From Novosphingobium sp. (lineage in GTDB: Bacteria > Pseudomonadota > Alphaproteobacteria > Sphingomonadales > Sphingomonadaceae), in NCBI GenBank assembly GCA_030830245.1, contig JAURNJ010000316.1, positions 1 through 6,747 of the forward strand: DNA of 6,747 nt, given 5' to 3'. The translations under genes and the position numbers were made by a program. Each line of letters opens with the position of its first letter. Position 1 is the first letter of the stretch. Shown here one piece after another: positions 1 through 6,747 of the stretch. The notes below the pieces were generated by a model. The model was given only the letters and a program-made list of their open reading frames with translations. It ran no database searches and was not told where the DNA came from.

Positions 1-1380
<1,380 letters not shown>

Positions 1381-1389
1381 GGTCTCCTT

Positions 1390-2568
1390 GTGACTCCCTC
1401 TGCCCGGGTCCAGGCCGCTATCGAGATCCTCGACCTCGTGATCGCAGCGGCGCGTGGCAATGGCGCTCCAGCCGACCGCATCATCTCCGAATGGTTCAAG
1501 TCCCGCCGCTTTGCCGGATCGAAGGACCGGCGCGCTGTTCGGGATCTCGCGTATCGGGGGATCCGGACTTGCGGGGACATTCCGGCGAGCGGGCGCGCGG
1601 CTATGCTTCGCATTGCCGGGGACGATCCGGCGCTCGCCTCTCTGTTTGATGGATCGCGCCATGGGCCGGCGCCGGTCAGCGCGGACGAGCCTGTCGCCGA
1701 AGGCTGGTTTGCGCCTGCCTGGCTCGAAGAGCGGCTGGCTGGCAGCGGAATTGAAGGAGATGAGGCGGCGGCACTTCTGGAACGCGCTCCGCTCGATGTG
1801 CGGATCAACCCGTTGCGTGCCGGGTCCGCGAACCTGCCCGAAGGTGGCGAGGAGATCGGCGTGCCGGGAACCCTGCGCTATCCTCACGGTACCCGCATCG
1901 AGGACAGCGAGGCCTTCCGGCAAGGCGCAATCGAAGTGCAGGACGCCGCCTCGCAGCTGGTTTGCCATGCGCTCGCTGCACAACCCGGCGAATCGGTGAT
2001 CGACCTGTGTGCGGGTGCAGGCGGCAAGACTCTGGCGATCGCGGCGGCAATGGGAGGGACGGGCAAGCTCATCGCCTGCGATACGGATCGTTCGCGTCTC
2101 TCCCGGCTTGGGCCTCGCGCTCAAAGAGCCGGAGCCGACGCGATGATCGAGACGCTACTGCTCGATCCGGGCCGCGAACTCGAAGGGCTTGCCGATTGGC
2201 AGGGCAAGGCTGACGCGGTGCTCGTCGATGCGCCGTGCTCGGGGACAGGCACCTGGAGGCGCAATCCGGAAAATCGCTGGCGGCTGACCCCGAGTGAGCT
2301 GGACCGGCTGACTGCCCTGCAGGCGCGCCTGCTCGATCTTGCCGCGACCTTGGTCCGGCCCGGCGGGCGGCTGCTCTATGCAGTGTGCGCCCTGCTGGAC
2401 GAGGAGGGGGCAGACCAGGTTGCGGCGTTCCTGTCGCGGCATGATGGCTGGCAGGCGGATAGGATCTTGCTTGGTCACGGCACACCGCGCGGGCAAGGTT
2501 TGCGCCTGTCCCCGTTTCGCGACGGGACGGATGGGTTTTTCTTCGCACGCCTCGCGCGGATATGTTAG
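1390..2568 (+). CDS. rsmB: RsmB/NOP-family 16S rRNA (cytosine-C5) methyltransferase
   Basis: This is a 392-residue SAM-dependent RNA m5C methyltransferase, probably the RsmB type that modifies C967 (E. coli numbering) of 16S rRNA. Residues 1 to about 150 form the RsmB-like N-terminal region, which resembles the NusB RNA-binding fold and includes a FAGSKDRRAVRDLAYR stretch. The Rossmann methyltransferase domain follows. Motif I is VIDLCAGAGGKT at 203-214 (SAM binding). Motif IV is VDAPCSGTGTWRRNPE with Cys283. Motif VI is LLYAVCALLDEEG with Cys333. The 50-residue gap between the two Cys equals that between Cys325 and the nucleophile Cys375 of E. coli RsmB, so Cys333 is the likely nucleophile. 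The usual TCS around it is VCA here. The start is GTG with an AGGG at suitable distance; no ATG lies near. It is somewhat shorter than the E. coli protein (about 429 aa). The family is certain; the exact rRNA target is inferred. Confidence 0.9.
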   Translation: MTPSARVQAAIEILDLVIAAARGNGAPADRIISEWFKSRRFAGSKDRRAVRDLAYRGIRTCGDIPASGRAAMLRIAGDDPALASLFDGSRHGPAPVSADEPVAEGWFAPAWLEERLAGSGIEGDEAAALLERAPLDVRINPLRAGSANLPEGGEEIGVPGTLRYPHGTRIEDSEAFRQGAIEVQDAASQLVCHALAAQPGESVIDLCAGAGGKTLAIAAAMGGTGKLIACDTDRSRLSRLGPRAQRAGADAMIETLLLDPGRELEGLADWQGKADAVLVDAPCSGTGTWRRNPENRWRLTPSELDRLTALQARLLDLAATLVRPGGRLLYAVCALLDEEGADQVAAFLSRHDGWQADRILLGHGTPRGQGLRLSPFRDGTDGFFFARLARIC

Positions 2569-2600
2569 TCTTGGCCATGACTCGGCTTCCACATCTGGCC

Positions 2601-2605
2601 AAGGA
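2601..2605 (+). promoter_or_regulatory. Ribosome binding site deciding the TPR gene start
   Basis: AAGGA lies 7 nt before the ATG at 2613, which is close to ideal spacing. The earlier in-frame ATGs at 2562 and 2577 lack a comparable site. They would also place a polar extension before the hydrophobic signal peptide. Confidence 0.65.
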
Positions 2606-2612
2606 ATACCTG

Positions 2613-3119
2613 ATGCGCTTCACTCCTGCAGCACTTGCCCTGTCGCTCCTCGCTGGCGTCACCTCCAGCATGGCATGGTCGGATGCGGGCGAGAAACTGG
2701 CGCCCAAGGCTGCCCTGCTGGTGGCGCAGGGGCAGGAGCGAATGGCGTCTGGCGATGTGGATGGCGCCCTCGATGCCTACGAAGCGGCGCTTGTCGCCCA
2801 TCCGGGCAATGCCACGGTTCTCGTGAAACTTGCCGAGGCTACCCGCCTGCAAGGCATGCAAGGCAAGGCGCTGCGCTATTATCGCTCGGCGCTCGTCAGC
2901 GATCCGCGCAACGTGGCGGCGATTTCGGGGGAAGGCGCCGCGCTTGCCGAAAAGGGCGCTGTCGCCAAGGCGCGGCGCAACCTTGCGCAGCTCGAACGCC
3001 TTTGCGGCAACGATTGCGAAGCCACGCGCAAGCTCGCTGCCGTGCTCGACGAACAGCCGACGAGGCTAGTGGTCACGGCAGAGGCAGTGAAGCCGCAGCC
3101 GGTGATTTCCGAGAACTGA
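2613..3119 (+). CDS. Exported small tetratricopeptide-repeat protein
   Basis: This 168-residue protein is of unknown specific function. Residues 1-21 read as a Sec signal peptide: Arg at 2, a hydrophobic core (ALALSLLAGV), and a Ser-Met-Ala cleavage site after 21. The mature protein is therefore probably periplasmic; there is no lipobox Cys. Residues about 34-131 form two to three degenerate TPR units, seen as alternating small/hydrophobic helices with GDVDGALDAYEAAL, then P-x-N turns at 64-66 and 98-100. Such repeats usually mediate protein-protein contacts. The tail carries a CGNDC pair (Cys131 and Cys135) that could form a disulfide in the periplasm. ATG 2613 is chosen for its AAGGA site and because it puts the signal peptide at the N terminus. 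An in-frame ATG at 2562 would overlap the methyltransferase stop and add 17 residues. The gene lies 44 nt after the methyltransferase gene and is probably co-transcribed. No named gene is recognised. Confidence 0.85.
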   Translation: MRFTPAALALSLLAGVTSSMAWSDAGEKLAPKAALLVAQGQERMASGDVDGALDAYEAALVAHPGNATVLVKLAEATRLQGMQGKALRYYRSALVSDPRNVAAISGEGAALAEKGAVAKARRNLAQLERLCGNDCEATRKLAAVLDEQPTRLVVTAEAVKPQPVISEN

Positions 3120-3131
3120 TCGTCAGATCAG
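3116..3131. repeat. Perfect inverted repeat over the convergent stop codons
   Basis: CTGATC (3116-3121) and GATCAG (3126-3131) form a 6-bp perfect stem with a GTCA loop. The arm and loop contain the TGA of the TPR gene (3117-3119) and the TGA of rppH on the other strand (3123-3125). No T-tract follows on either strand, so this is at most a weak bidirectional terminator, and it may be chance. Confidence 0.4.
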
Positions 3132-3617
3132 CGCGCGGAATTCCTCCAGGACGGCGCGATAGACCTGCTGCTTGAAGGGCACGATTAGCTCAGGGAGGCT
3201 ATCCGGCTGGACCCATTGCCACTCGCAGAATTCGGGCGGATCATGCGCGTCCAGCCGCACGTCGGCATCGCTGCCGCTGAAGCGGGCAAGGAACCAGTAC
3301 TGGCGCTGGCCGCGATAGCGCCCTTTCCACAACTTGCCGAGCAGCTCTTCGGGCAGGTCGTAAAAGTGCTCTTCTCGCGACTGTGCGATGATCTGTGCGT
3401 GGTGCGCCGCGAGCCCGGTTTCTTCCTGCAGTTCGCGCATGGCAGCCGTATGCAGGTCTTCCCCCTCATCGACGCCGCCCTGCGGCATTTGCCAGAAATC
3501 CCTGCCGGATGGCTGGCCGCGCGTGTCGATGCGCTTGCCCACAAACGCGAGCCCGGCGGTGCTGACCAGCATCACGCCGACGCAGGGTCGATAAGGAAGG
3601 TGGGCAAAATCGGTCAT
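3123..3617 (-). CDS. rppH: RNA pyrophosphohydrolase (Nudix hydrolase)
   Basis: RppH removes pyrophosphate from the 5' triphosphate (or diphosphate) end of mRNA, leaving a monophosphate that triggers RNase E-type decay in the cytoplasm. The 164-residue length fits the family. The N-terminal strand YRPCVGVMLV precedes FWQMPQGGVDEGE, a hallmark of RppH. The complete Nudix box runs from Gly47 to Leu69, with Glu53, Arg61-Glu62, Glu65-Glu66 and Gly68; these glutamates bind the catalytic metal. YRGQRQYWFLARF (mid-protein) and a C-terminal FKQQVYRAVLEEF helix also match RppH. The ATG at 3617 is preceded by AGGG (3627-3624) at 6-nt spacing. The gene converges on the TPR gene with 3 nt between stops and diverges from korA. 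Dinucleoside polyphosphate hydrolysis is the older description of the same family. Confidence 0.95.
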   Translation of the reverse strand: MTDFAHLPYRPCVGVMLVSTAGLAFVGKRIDTRGQPSGRDFWQMPQGGVDEGEDLHTAAMRELQEETGLAAHHAQIIAQSREEHFYDLPEELLGKLWKGRYRGQRQYWFLARFSGSDADVRLDAHDPPEFCEWQWVQPDSLPELIVPFKQQVYRAVLEEFRALI

Positions 3618-3798
3618 TCCATTCCCTGTTCAGGCGGCGTAATCTACCGATGAAGCCGCGTTATCACGCGAATCCGGTGTCTTGCCGCGCTGGTTAGAAC
3701 AGCAGGCAGGGGCTTGACTAGTGGCCTGCATCCGGGTTTGCGCATGATTACGGTTTTAGCCGGGAGAGATTTTCTGAATTGCCTGCAAATCGTGTTGG

Positions 3799-3804
3799 TA
3801 TAGC
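3799..3804 (+). promoter_or_regulatory. Possible -10 box for korAB
   Basis: TATAGC matches four of six positions of TATAAT, including the opening TATA. It lies 44 nt before the korA start codon, leaving a short leader with the ribosome site. The matching -35 is poor (CTGAAT at 3775-3780, 18-nt spacer), so this is a weak candidate only. Confidence 0.22.
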
Positions 3805-3837
3805 GCCTTCCGACAGTCAATTCCTGAAAGCTGCCAC

Positions 3838-3843
3838 AGAGGA
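3838..3843 (+). promoter_or_regulatory. Ribosome binding site of korA
   Basis: AGAGGA lies 5 nt before the ATG at 3849. It is a strong Shine-Dalgarno match and fixes the korA start. Confidence 0.7.
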
Positions 3844-3848
3844 TTACG

Positions 3849-5732
3849 ATGGCGACATTATCAGCCGAGCGGGATTCCGCGTCAGCACAAGTGGGCAGCG
3901 ATTCGCCCGAAGCAGTGGTCGTGCGGTTCGCCGGCGACTCCGGCGATGGCATGCAGCTCACGGGCGGGCAGTTCACTCTGTCGACCGCGCTTGCGGGCAA
4001 CGATCTTGCCACCTTCCCCGATTTCCCCGCCGAGATCCGCGCGCCGCAAGGCACGCTTTTCGGCGTTTCCGCATTCCAGATCAATTTCGGATCGACCGAC
4101 ATCACCACTGCCGGCGATGCGCCTGACGTGCTGGTGGCGATGAACCCGGCAGCGCTCAAGACCAACCTCGATGCGCTTAAGCCCGGCGGGCTGATCATTG
4201 CCGACACCGGCGAGTTCAACAAGCGCAACCTCGAAAAGGCGAAGTATGCTGCCAATCCGCTCGAGGACGGCAGCCTCGCAAAGTGGGACGTGCTCGCCTT
4301 CGACATCAGCGCGCTGACCATCGAATCGGTCAAGCCCTTCGGCCTTGGCAACAAGGAAGCGCTGCGCTGCAAGAATATGTGGACGCTTGGTCTGGCGCTT
4401 TGGATGTTCGACCGTGATCGTCAGCCGATCATTGACGGGATCAACGCGAAGTTCGCTAAGAAGCCCGACATCGCTGGCGCCAACATCGCCGCCCTCAACG
4501 CCGGGCATGCCTATGGCGAGACGGCGGAAATCGCCGGGCCGGTGCGCCGCGTCCATGTTGACGCCGTTCCGGCCGCGCCGGGGCTTTACCGCACCGTCAC
4601 CGGTGCCGAAGCGATCAGCCTTGGCCTTGTCGCCGGTGCTCAGCTCGCCGGCCTCCAGATGTTCTTCGGCGGCTACCCGATCACGCCTGCCTCCGCGATC
4701 CTGCACAACCTGGTGAAGGTTAAGGAATTCGGGGTCACCACCTTCCAGGCCGAGGACGAGATCGCGGCGATCTGTGCTGCCATCGGTGCGTCCTATGCGG
4801 GACAGCTTGGTGTGACTTCCTCCTCCGGCCCCGGCATTGCCTTGAAGGGCGAGGCGATGGGTCTTGCTGCGATGACCGAACTGCCGCTGGTGATCGTCAA
4901 TTCGCAGCGCGGCGGCCCGTCGACCGGCCTGCCGACCAAGACCGAGCAGTCGGACCTCTACCAGGCTGTCTATGGCCGCAACGGCGATACGCCGATGCCG
5001 GTCATCGCCGCGCGCAGCCCGTCTGATTCGTTCTATTGCGCGATCGAGGCATGCCGCATCGCGGTCCAGTTCATGACCCCTGTGATCCTGCTGACCGACG
5101 GCTATATCGCCAATGCGGCCGAGCCTTGGAAGGTTCCCGATCCCGCCACGTTCGAGCCGTTCCCGGTTTCCTTCCTAGAGGAGAAAAACGGGCCGGACGA
5201 CACCTTGCTGCCCTACAAGCGCGATCCACGCGGTGTGCGCCCTTGGATCAAGCCGGGCACCCCGGGGCTGACGCACCGCATCGGCGGCATCGAAAAGGCG
5301 ATCGACACCGGCAATCTCGATTATTCTCCGGCTACGCACCAGGCGCAGACCGAAGCCCGCAAGGGCAAGATCGATGGCGTTGCCAACGCGATTCCCGAGC
5401 AGGACGTCTGTCTTGGCAACGATTCGGGTAAGCTTGTCGTGGTTGGTTGGGGCTCGACCTTTGGACCGATCCACCAGGCCGTGCGCCGTGCCCGTCGCAA
5501 TGGCCTCGACGTGAGCCACGTCCACGTCCGCCATGTCTGGCCGCTGCCGGGCAACCTTGGCGACCTGTTGCGCCGGTACGAAAAGGTACTGGTGCCCGAG
5601 ATGAACACGGGCCAGTTCAAGACCGTGCTTCGCGACCAGTTCCTGATCGATGCCAAGCCGCTCAACAAGGTATCCGGTCAACCCTTCACGATTGCCGAGC
5701 TTGAAGCCGCGATTGCGGAAATGCACGGCTAA
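3849..5732 (+). CDS. korA: 2-oxoacid (2-oxoglutarate):ferredoxin oxidoreductase, alpha subunit (gamma-alpha fusion)
   Basis: This is the large subunit of a CoA-dependent 2-oxoacid oxidoreductase. The family decarboxylates 2-oxoglutarate (or a related 2-oxoacid) to the acyl-CoA and passes two electrons to ferredoxin, in the cytoplasm. The 627 residues combine two parts that are separate in some archaeal enzymes. A gamma-type domain is at about 23-200, opening with VVVRFAGDSGDGM at 23-35. An alpha-type domain is at about 255-440, with YPITP at 276-280 (substrate and thiamine diphosphate environment), an SSSGPG stretch, and QRGGPSTGLPTK at 353-364. A C-terminal domain is at about 500-620, around VVVGWGSTFGPI and VRHVWPLP. 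The subunit binds no Fe-S cluster of its own by motif. korB follows after 15 nt, so the two are surely an operon. 2-Oxoglutarate is favoured because this KorA fusion type, also found in Mycobacterium tuberculosis, acts on it. Substrate choice is not proven by the sequence. Confidence 0.93.
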   Translation: MATLSAERDSASAQVGSDSPEAVVVRFAGDSGDGMQLTGGQFTLSTALAGNDLATFPDFPAEIRAPQGTLFGVSAFQINFGSTDITTAGDAPDVLVAMNPAALKTNLDALKPGGLIIADTGEFNKRNLEKAKYAANPLEDGSLAKWDVLAFDISALTIESVKPFGLGNKEALRCKNMWTLGLALWMFDRDRQPIIDGINAKFAKKPDIAGANIAALNAGHAYGETAEIAGPVRRVHVDAVPAAPGLYRTVTGAEAISLGLVAGAQLAGLQMFFGGYPITPASAILHNLVKVKEFGVTTFQAEDEIAAICAAIGASYAGQLGVTSSSGPGIALKGEAMGLAAMTELPLVIVNSQRGGPSTGLPTKTEQSDLYQAVYGRNGDTPMPVIAARSPSDSFYCAIEACRIAVQFMTPVILLTDGYIANAAEPWKVPDPATFEPFPVSFLEEKNGPDDTLLPYKRDPRGVRPWIKPGTPGLTHRIGGIEKAIDTGNLDYSPATHQAQTEARKGKIDGVANAIPEQDVCLGNDSGKLVVVGWGSTFGPIHQAVRRARRNGLDVSHVHVRHVWPLPGNLGDLLRRYEKVLVPEMNTGQFKTVLRDQFLIDAKPLNKVSGQPFTIAELEAAIAEMHG

Positions 5733-5734
5733 GC

Positions 5735-5738
5735 GGGA
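5735..5738 (+). promoter_or_regulatory. Ribosome binding site of korB
   Basis: GGGA lies in the 15-nt gap after the korA stop, 9 nt before the ATG at 5748. It is a modest match. A second in-frame ATG at 5757 is a possible alternative start, three residues shorter. Confidence 0.35.
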
Positions 5739-5747
5739 CGAAACGCC

Positions 5748-6747
5748 ATGAATGAAATGACGAAAATCGAAACCACTCTCAAGGATTGGGAAACCGACCA
5801 GGAAGTCCGTTGGTGTCCCGGTTGCGGCGACTACGCGATCCTGAAGGCGGTGCAGCGCACCCTGCCGCAGCTTGGCGCGGACCCGTCGAAGACAGTGTTC
5901 GTCTCCGGCATCGGCTGTTCCAGCCGTTTCCCCTACTATGTCGAGAGCTACGGCTTCCACACGATCCACGGCCGCGCGCCTGCTTTCGCGACCGGCATCA
6001 AGCTCGCCAATCCCGAGCTCGATGTCTGGATTGTGACCGGCGATGGCGACGGCATGTCGATCGGCGGCAATCACACGATGCACGTGCTGCGCCGCAACCT
6101 CGATTGTCAGATCCTGCTGTTCAACAACGAGATCTACGGCCTCACCAAAGGCCAGTATTCGCCAACCAGCCGCCAGGGGACCAATTCGCCATCCTCGCCG
6201 CTTGGTTCGGTCGACCGCCCGGCCAGCCCTTGCGCTTTCGCGCTGGGTTCGGGCGCGCGCTTCGTGGCTCGCGGCTTCGACGTGTCGAAGAACCTGCCCG
6301 ATGTGCTGAAGGCGGCCCATGCCCATCGCGGCGCGGCTTTCATCGAGATTTTCCAGAACTGCATCGTCTACAACAAGGACCGCTTCGACGATTTTGCCGC
6401 GGCCAAGGGCGTGGAAGACCAGCAACTGTGGCTGGAGAACGGCGCGCCGATGCTGTTCGATGGCGGGACCAAGGGCATTGCCATGGACCTTGAGACTTTG
6501 TCGCTCAAGGTCGTCGATGTGGTGGATGGTGACTGGCAGTCAGCCGGGGTTATCGTTCATGACGTGACCAATCGCGCGGTTGCCTACATGCTGGTCGACC
6601 TGCGCGTTGCACCCAAGTTCCGCGAGTTCCCGATGGCGCTCGGCGTGATCTATGACGATCCCAAGCCGACCTTCGATGCCGATGTCGTCGCGGAACGCGA
6701 AAAGTCGAGCGCTGGACGCACCGCCGATCTCGGCAAGCTGCTTGGCA
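5748..6747 (+). CDS. korB: 2-oxoacid (2-oxoglutarate):ferredoxin oxidoreductase, beta subunit (3'-partial)
   Basis: This is the catalytic partner of korA; it binds thiamine diphosphate and one [4Fe-4S] cluster that carries electrons to ferredoxin. The frame runs open to the window end, giving 333 residues. Family members are only slightly longer, so probably about ten residues are missing. WCPGCG places Cys23 and Cys26, GIGCSSR places Cys57, and FQNCIVYN places Cys205. The spacing (3, 31, 148) follows that of the four cluster ligands in archaeal 2-oxoacid:ferredoxin oxidoreductase beta subunits. GDGD at 98-101 with NNEIYGLTKGQ at 126-136 is the thiamine diphosphate/Mg motif. The Lys-Gly-Gln and the following PTSRQG are typical of the 2-oxoglutarate-type proteins. 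The residues after about 260 form the KorB C-terminal extension. There is no frameshift or stop. Substrate assignment is inferred from family similarity. Confidence 0.94.
   Translation, partial: MNEMTKIETTLKDWETDQEVRWCPGCGDYAILKAVQRTLPQLGADPSKTVFVSGIGCSSRFPYYVESYGFHTIHGRAPAFATGIKLANPELDVWIVTGDGDGMSIGGNHTMHVLRRNLDCQILLFNNEIYGLTKGQYSPTSRQGTNSPSSPLGSVDRPASPCAFALGSGARFVARGFDVSKNLPDVLKAAHAHRGAAFIEIFQNCIVYNKDRFDDFAAAKGVEDQQLWLENGAPMLFDGGTKGIAMDLETLSLKVVDVVDGDWQSAGVIVHDVTNRAVAYMLVDLRVAPKFREFPMALGVIYDDPKPTFDADVVAEREKSSAGRTADLGKLLG

Larger units (their letters stand above)
3618..3848. other. Divergent intergenic region between rppH and korA
   Basis: These 231 nt must carry the rppH promoter (leftward) and probably the korAB promoter (rightward). 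The stretch is visibly more AT-rich than the flanking genes. It holds a TTGACT on the + strand (3714-3719) and a TTGACT on the - strand (3820-3815), but neither has a good -10 box at 16-18 nt. No ORF, tRNA or clear riboswitch-like fold was recognised. Confidence 0.6.

Noticed and set aside
3714..3748. TTGACT with CATGAT as a sigma70-type promoter for korA
   Set aside because: The spacer would be 23 nt, too long for a standard promoter, and the -10 matches only four of six positions.
3929..3945. Perfect inverted repeat CGCCGG / CCGGCG with a 5-nt loop, early in korA
   Set aside because: It falls on codons of the conserved FAGDSGDGM motif and is explained by repeated Gly/Asp codons in GC-rich DNA; there is no T-tract or regulatory context.
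5175..6425. Minus-strand open frame (416 codons) across korA and korB
   Set aside because: It is a GC-driven shadow of two conserved coding genes, with no ribosome site or family motif recognised.
5786..6493. Plus-strand frame of 235 codons inside korB
   Set aside because: It is out of frame with the conserved KorB reading frame, which carries all cluster and cofactor motifs; the product is Arg/Pro-rich and unrecognisable.

Overview
The window is high-GC chromosomal DNA with dense, short-spaced genes. The protein sequences look alphaproteobacterial, most likely Sphingomonadales (Erythrobacter/Novosphingobium/Sphingomonas type). That placement rests on the style of the guaB, RsmB-like and KorAB proteins and on GC-rich codon use. 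It is an inference, because there is no rRNA or other formal marker here. I see no mobile element, CRISPR array, tRNA or rRNA.

The left part (1-3119, + strand) is a same-direction run. It holds guaB (IMP dehydrogenase, 5' end cut by the window edge), an RsmB/NOP-type rRNA cytosine methyltransferase starting 9 nt after the guaB stop, and a small exported TPR protein whose best start is 2613. The spacings suggest one transcript. Facing this run, rppH (Nudix RNA pyrophosphohydrolase, 3123-3617, - strand) ends only 3 nt from the TPR gene. A small perfect inverted repeat covers both stop codons.

A 231-nt divergent intergenic region (3618-3848) separates rppH from the right part (3849-6747, + strand). 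The right part carries korA and korB, the two subunits of a 2-oxoacid (probably 2-oxoglutarate):ferredoxin oxidoreductase. korA is a gamma-alpha fusion. korB holds the thiamine diphosphate site and the cysteines for one [4Fe-4S] cluster; its 3' end is cut by the window edge.

The functions are mostly housekeeping: guanine nucleotide synthesis, 16S rRNA modification and mRNA 5'-end decay. The most distinctive item is the oxidoreductase. If it acts on 2-oxoglutarate, it would be a ferredoxin-linked alternative to the NAD-dependent 2-oxoglutarate dehydrogenase step of the TCA cycle. No ferredoxin or delta subunit gene is visible beside it. I found no convincing evidence of a previously undescribed system.
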